NCBI GenBank assembly: GCA_964397085.1
Contig: CAYNHH010000010.1
Span: 1-25,980, forward strand
Origin: CAILAD01 sp964397085
GTDB taxonomy: Bacteria > Patescibacteriota > Saccharimonadia > CAILAD01 > BJGX01
Direction of reading: 5' to 3'
DNA length: 25,980 bases
Shown: in pieces, positions 22,548 to 25,980 of the stretch
Numbering within the stretch: position 1 is the first letter of the stretch
How the letters are laid out: each line of letters opens with the position of its first letter
The notes under the pieces: generated by a model
What the model was told of the DNA's origin: nothing
Seen by the model: the letters and a program-made list of their open reading frames with translations, nothing else
The model's database searches: none
Made by a program: the position numbers and the translations under genes

Positions 22548-23230
22548 GAAATCATTCCCACGGTGTACTCACCATTAGTAGAAAATAGTTTAGCTTGTTT
22601 TGATTTTATTAGCTCGAGTATCAGCATAAATAGGGTCACAGACTCTTTGGTATTAGCAGTGAGAGAATGAATATTATTTAGTTGTAGCTGTTGTACCTGT
22701 ACAAGCCTGGTGAGTAAGGAATTGCGCAATTCAGCATCGGTCTGACGTTTGAGTCGAAAAGTTTGCTTGGGAGTATTTACTGGCTCATTAAGTAATTGCG
22801 TGAAAGCCTGCTGGATGCTCTCAGAATTAATGTTGGTGTACTCACTCACTCGGCCCCGTGAAGCTTCTTTGGGTCGTAGCATCAGAGGGTGTTTTGAGTC
22901 TTTCTCTAGAGCGCTAGCGGCATGCTTGTATTGCGCGAGTTGCTTGAGCTGCTCAGTGAGATCTTCAATTTCTTCATTGATTTCAAGTGCTTTTTCTTGC
23001 GGTAATAATGCGCGCGACTTTACCAAGATCAGTTTAGTCGCAATTACCAAAAACCAATTTGTCTGGTGAGGATCAAGATCTGCTTCTTGTAGATACTCTA
23101 AATAATCATTTGTAACTGTACTCAGGCTGACATCACAAATATCAAGTTTCTGCTTTTCAATAAAGCTCAATAGAACATCTAGTGGACCACTAAAGTTGTC
23201 GAGTTCTACTGTGTATTGCAATGCACTCAA
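22544..23230 (-). CDS. scpA: Segregation and condensation protein A (kleisin)
   Basis: 228 residues. The N-terminal SMC-binding part has YTVELDNFSGPLDVLLSFIE (about 6-25) and ICDVSLSTVTNDYLEYL, typical of ScpA, followed by ATKLILVKSRALLP. The C-terminal winged helix is residues about 170-228. ScpA bridges the two SMC heads and binds ScpB. No ATG fits; the start is TTG 23230, nine bases after the aspS stop and with only a weak SD, so translation may depend on coupling to aspS. Confidence 0.94.
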   Translation of the reverse strand: MSALQYTVELDNFSGPLDVLLSFIEKQKLDICDVSLSTVTNDYLEYLQEADLDPHQTNWFLVIATKLILVKSRALLPQEKALEINEEIEDLTEQLKQLAQYKHAASALEKDSKHPLMLRPKEASRGRVSEYTNINSESIQQAFTQLLNEPVNTPKQTFRLKRQTDAELRNSLLTRLVQVQQLQLNNIHSLTANTKESVTLFMLILELIKSKQAKLFSTNGEYTVGMIS

Positions 23231-23239
23231 AGAAGCCGC

Positions 23240-24556
23240 CTAAGGTGTTAGACGCTGCATATCGCGCGGAAACAATGTAGCTTCTTTAACGTTATTTAGC
23301 CCAATTATTTTTTCAACCAATCTATCAATACCATACCCACAGCCCCCGTGTTGTGGCATACCGTATTTGAAAGCCTGTAAGTAATATTTATATCCGGGGT
23401 GTGTTACGTCAAGCCCAGCTTTTTTCATCTGTTCTATCAATACCTCATAACGATGTTCTCTGAGCGGAACCGTTGCTATTTCAAGACCTCGAAACAATAG
23501 GTCGCCCCACAGTACAGTTTTTGGATTCTCAGGGTTGATTTGATGGTAAAATTTCATTGCCTCTACTGGGAACTCAGTAGCGTAAGCCAAATCACTATGT
23601 TTATTCTTTTTCGTATAATCACAAAGCCACTTCTCCTCATCAGGAATTAAGTCTTTTTCTTGCGAAGTATCTTTTTTGTTTGCTTTGCCATACAGCTCAT
23701 GGATTTCTGCTACAGTAAATTTTGGAACAGAATCATCAAGAATTAGCTCTGGTGCATTCAAGCTTTTAAGATCAGCCGCGTGTTCTTTATACACACGTTT
23801 TACTACATCTATTGTCATCGCACCAACAAAATCAAGCACTTCGTTGTGGTCTTCTACAAACCCCATCTCAATGTCGAGCATAGTGACTTCACTCATATGC
23901 CTCGTTGTTGTGCTTGGCTCAGCCCTAAAGGCAGGGCCTATTTCGAATACACGCTCATATGCACCTACCATGATCTGCTTATAGAACTGTGGGCTTTGAG
24001 CAAGAGTTGCTTCTTTACCAAAATAATCGAGCTTAAATACCTCAGACCCTCCTTCGGTAGCTTCAGCAAGAAGCTTTGGGGTCTGAATCTCAACAAAATC
24101 TCGCTCAGTAAGATATTCACGTATGTAACGATTCACGCTAGCGCGAATTTTAAATATCTTTTGTTCTTGAATATTTCGCACATTAATCACTCTGTGTTCA
24201 AAAAGTGTATCGAGATGCTCAGACTTGTGACTTATGGGCTTATCTACTTCAATTGGCATGACTTCAGTTACAGCAGTGATAACAGTCAGTGTAGGCTTGT
24301 GAATCTCTATGCCGCCAGGAGCTCGCTCGTCAGCAAATGCCTCGCCCTGCACGCTAAGTACGGTACCCAACTGCAATCCGTCCAGCTTATTAATTTCAGT
24401 TTCGTCCTCAACAATAATCTGCACAAGACCCGTTCTGTCTCTAAGTACGAGAAAATTAAGACCACCCATCAAGCGTCGCTTGTAAAGCCAGCCCGAGATA
24501 GCCACTATTTTACCACTTTCTTTTGGGAGGTCTGCTACTAAAATTCTACTTTTCAT
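23240..24556 (-). CDS. aspS: Aspartyl-tRNA synthetase, archaeal/eukaryal type
   Basis: 438 residues, far shorter than bacterial AspRS (about 590), because the GAD insertion is absent. The N-terminal OB-fold anticodon domain (ISGWLYKRRLMGGLNFLVLR) is followed by the class II core: motif 2 FRAEPSTTTRHMSEVTMLD and motif 3 GCGYGIDRLVEKIIGL with VKEATLFPRDMQRLTP at the end. This layout and motif wording match archaeal AspRS. Such enzymes are often non-discriminating and also charge tRNA-Asn, needing GatCAB; the specificity here cannot be decided. A promoter lies so close that the mRNA should be almost leaderless. Likely first gene of the aspS-scpAB-rluB-dacA-der run. Confidence 0.93.
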   Translation of the reverse strand: MKSRILVADLPKESGKIVAISGWLYKRRLMGGLNFLVLRDRTGLVQIIVEDETEINKLDGLQLGTVLSVQGEAFADERAPGGIEIHKPTLTVITAVTEVMPIEVDKPISHKSEHLDTLFEHRVINVRNIQEQKIFKIRASVNRYIREYLTERDFVEIQTPKLLAEATEGGSEVFKLDYFGKEATLAQSPQFYKQIMVGAYERVFEIGPAFRAEPSTTTRHMSEVTMLDIEMGFVEDHNEVLDFVGAMTIDVVKRVYKEHAADLKSLNAPELILDDSVPKFTVAEIHELYGKANKKDTSQEKDLIPDEEKWLCDYTKKNKHSDLAYATEFPVEAMKFYHQINPENPKTVLWGDLLFRGLEIATVPLREHRYEVLIEQMKKAGLDVTHPGYKYYLQAFKYGMPQHGGCGYGIDRLVEKIIGLNNVKEATLFPRDMQRLTP

Positions 24557-24564
24557 ATCTCACC

Positions 24565-24593
24565 ATTATACCTGATACTGTACAATTGCTCAA
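24565..24593 (-). promoter_or_regulatory. Promoter giving a near-leaderless aspS mRNA
   Basis: On the minus strand TTGAGC (24593-24588), 17-bp spacer, perfect TATAAT (24570-24565). Only eight bases separate the -10 from ATG 24556, so the transcript would begin 0-3 nt before the start codon. Confidence 0.65.
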
Positions 24594-24652
24594 ATACAAA
24601 AATACTATATTTGAGTACATAAAAACCATCATAGAGCGATACTAGAGATATG

Positions 24653-25186
24653 CTATTGAGGTTGTTGCGGGTCTTGTGCTGGCGGAGTACTGGTAGGCGC
24701 TGTTTGTACTGGCGGTGTTTGCGGAGCTACTTGAGACTCAGGGTCAATTGGAGTAGCGGTTGCCCGCTGATTGCCTGTACTACCCACTACTTGTTCTTTG
24801 ACTGCGTCAATTGCAGCAGGTGACTCTACAACTGACTTGATTGTGCTTACTACCTCTTCTAGAGTGACCTGTGACTTTACCAAGTATTTGTCCACGCCTA
24901 GTTTCTCACCTCTTTCACGATCCTCGGCTGCCGATAGAGCGGTCATCATAATTACGCGAGTATGGGCAATCTCAGGGGTAGTTCGAATAATATCAAGCAC
25001 ATCAAAGCCTGAAATTTTTGGCATCATTACATCAAGCAAGATCAAGTCAGGACGGTCTTTTACAGCGGCTGCAAGCGCCTCTTCGCCATTTGCTGCTAGT
25101 GAGATCTCATAGCCCTCAGCCTCTAGGCGGGCCGAGTACACATCTCGTAAGCTTATATCGTCTTCAACAATAAGGATTTTTGACAT
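24653..25186 (-). CDS. Receiver-domain response regulator without output domain
   Basis: 177 residues. A complete CheY-like receiver occupies 1-120: acidic pocket EDD (8-10), phospho-acceptor Asp52 (LLDVMMP), Thr82 (MMTALS) and Lys104 (YLVKS). No DNA-binding domain follows. Residues about 135-177 are low-complexity, rich in Pro, Gln and Thr, and likely disordered. It is encoded 38 nt after a histidine kinase on the same strand, so the two are probably partners. AAGGA lies about 10 nt before the ATG. Such single-domain regulators act by protein-protein contacts or phosphorelay; the target is unknown. Confidence 0.9.
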   Translation of the reverse strand: MSKILIVEDDISLRDVYSARLEAEGYEISLAANGEEALAAAVKDRPDLILLDVMMPKISGFDVLDIIRTTPEIAHTRVIMMTALSAAEDRERGEKLGVDKYLVKSQVTLEEVVSTIKSVVESPAAIDAVKEQVVGSTGNQRATATPIDPESQVAPQTPPVQTAPTSTPPAQDPQQPQ

Positions 25187-25224
25187 TGAGTTTTTTCCTT
25201 TTTAACTTAAGCGTTATTATACCA

Positions 25225-25980
25225 TTATGATTTCACAAGTGGCAAGGTGAAGTAAAAGGTAGAGCCCTGTCCCGGAGTGGATTCAACTCCTATACGGCCT
25301 CCATAAAGCTCAATCAAGCTGCGCGCTATATACAGCCCTAGCCCAGTACCTCCTATCTCTCGAGTTTTAGAGTTGTTGACACGGTAAAATTTTTCAAACA
25401 TGTGCTTTTGTTCTTCTAACGGAATACCAAGACCAGTATCTCGAATAGCAACTTTTACATTGTTCTTGTCACTAGTAACGGTAACATCAACATTCCCTTT
25501 TGGAGTGTATTTGACAGCATTGTCTATTAGATTGGTCAAAACTTCACGTATTCTCTCAGGGTCAGCATTGACCTCATACAGCGGTGCTACTACTAGCTCT
25601 GTACCAGATCTCTCACCGCCAATATGAGTAAAGAAGCTTAAGCCTTTTTTCTTTGCTACTACATCCATCTCTGTACCTACTTGTGTCACTAAATCAGTCA
25701 TATTGAAGACTTGGCGCTGATCTTTGAGGCGCTGGTCTTCTATCTTTGTGACACTAAGGAGGTCTTGAAAGAGTTTACCAAGGTGTATTGCTGATTGATG
25801 AGCTTTATCCAAAAAGTTCTTGGCACGATCATCAACAGTAGCAAGGTTTGGATTAATAGCCATCGATAAGTAGCCTTCAATTGCTGCCACGGGAGTACGC
25901 ATTTCATGGCTAGCTGTTGACACAAATTCATTTCGTTCTCGTTGTAGCCCTTTTTGTTCTGAGATGTCATGAAAAACAGC
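25225..25980 (-). CDS. Sensor histidine kinase, C-terminal part (cut by window edge)
   Basis: 251 codons up to the window end; the frame stays open to 25980, so the 5' part is outside. The visible start AVFHDISEQKGLQRERNEF looks like the end of a PAS domain plus linker. The HisKA domain follows with SHEMRTP (phospho-acceptor His at residue 25 of the visible part), then HATPase_c with N box EVLTNLIDNAVKYTP, G1 DTGLGIP, F box FEKFYR and G2 GGTGLGLYIA. The usual end GQGSTFYFTLP is present. It autophosphorylates and should phosphorylate the receiver protein encoded 38 nt downstream. Sensor part and signal cannot be seen. Confidence 0.95.
   Translation of the reverse strand, partial: AVFHDISEQKGLQRERNEFVSTASHEMRTPVAAIEGYLSMAINPNLATVDDRAKNFLDKAHQSAIHLGKLFQDLLSVTKIEDQRLKDQRQVFNMTDLVTQVGTEMDVVAKKKGLSFFTHIGGERSGTELVVAPLYEVNADPERIREVLTNLIDNAVKYTPKGNVDVTVTSDKNNVKVAIRDTGLGIPLEEQKHMFEKFYRVNNSKTREIGGTGLGLYIARSLIELYGGRIGVESTPGQGSTFYFTLPLVKS

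Noticed and set aside
1..25980. CRISPR arrays or integrated prophage
   Set aside because: No regularly spaced direct repeats, cas genes, integrase or phage structural genes were seen.

Overview
The window looks like a chromosomal segment of a Candidate Phyla Radiation (Patescibacteria) bacterium, most likely a Saccharibacterium (TM7). The placement is an inference. It rests on a short archaeal-type aspartyl-tRNA synthetase, a sigma-region-4 protein carrying HARE-like winged helices, an orphan VirD4/HerA-type ATPase with a low-complexity tail, and a trimmed division and cell-wall cluster. UGA is used as a stop (murG, scpA, scpB, rluB and others), so the UGA=Gly code of Gracilibacteria/Absconditabacteria is excluded. 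No rRNA or tRNA gene was found.

Layout. Positions 1-152 (-) hold the start of a VIT1/CCC1-type transporter cut by the window edge. Positions 285-7947 (+) are a reduced dcw cluster: MraZ operator, mraZ, rsmH, a 23-codon micro-ORF, ftsL-like, ftsI, mraY, ftsW, murG, ftsQ. The mur ligases, ddl, ftsA and ftsZ are absent here. Positions 7948-8962 are about 1 kb of AT-rich DNA without a convincing gene, containing a perfect 17-bp inverted repeat. Positions 8963-16216 (-) carry the VirD4/HerA-like ATPase, the sigma4/HARE regulator, topA and dprA. Positions 16273-18190 are an accessory island: a probable structured small RNA and three unrecognised single-gene units, each with its own promoter and intrinsic terminator. 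Positions 18203-24556 (-) are a housekeeping run aspS-scpA-scpB-rluB-dacA-der-pth, with 4-nt overlaps from scpA to dacA. Positions 24653-25980 (-) hold a two-component pair, a receiver-only protein and the 3' part of a histidine kinase.

How the genes work together. The dcw block makes lipid I and lipid II (MraY, MurG), polymerises and crosslinks septal peptidoglycan (FtsW, FtsI) and anchors the divisome (FtsL, FtsQ). MraZ probably represses the whole block through five 10-11-bp-spaced boxes over its promoter. DacA trims the product. ScpA/ScpB (chromosome compaction), TopA (supercoiling) and DprA (incoming ssDNA) handle the chromosome. Der, RluB, Pth and AspRS serve the ribosome and translation.

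Assembly caveats. Three runs of exactly 100 N are placeholders. Those in ftsI and mraY hide real coding sequence, probably more than 100 bases each. The third is spurious: the same 55 bp stand on both sides, so the contigs overlap and der and dacA really lie about 29 bp apart.

Most noteworthy: (i) the small RNA at about 16308-16530, whose apical loop imitates the 3' end of 16S rRNA; (ii) the micro-ORF at 1940-2011, whose product resembles the RsmH C-terminus; (iii) the 17-bp inverted repeat behind ftsQ, one arm of which is exactly the loop of a 5-bp hairpin; (iv) near-leaderless promoters in front of aspS and pth.
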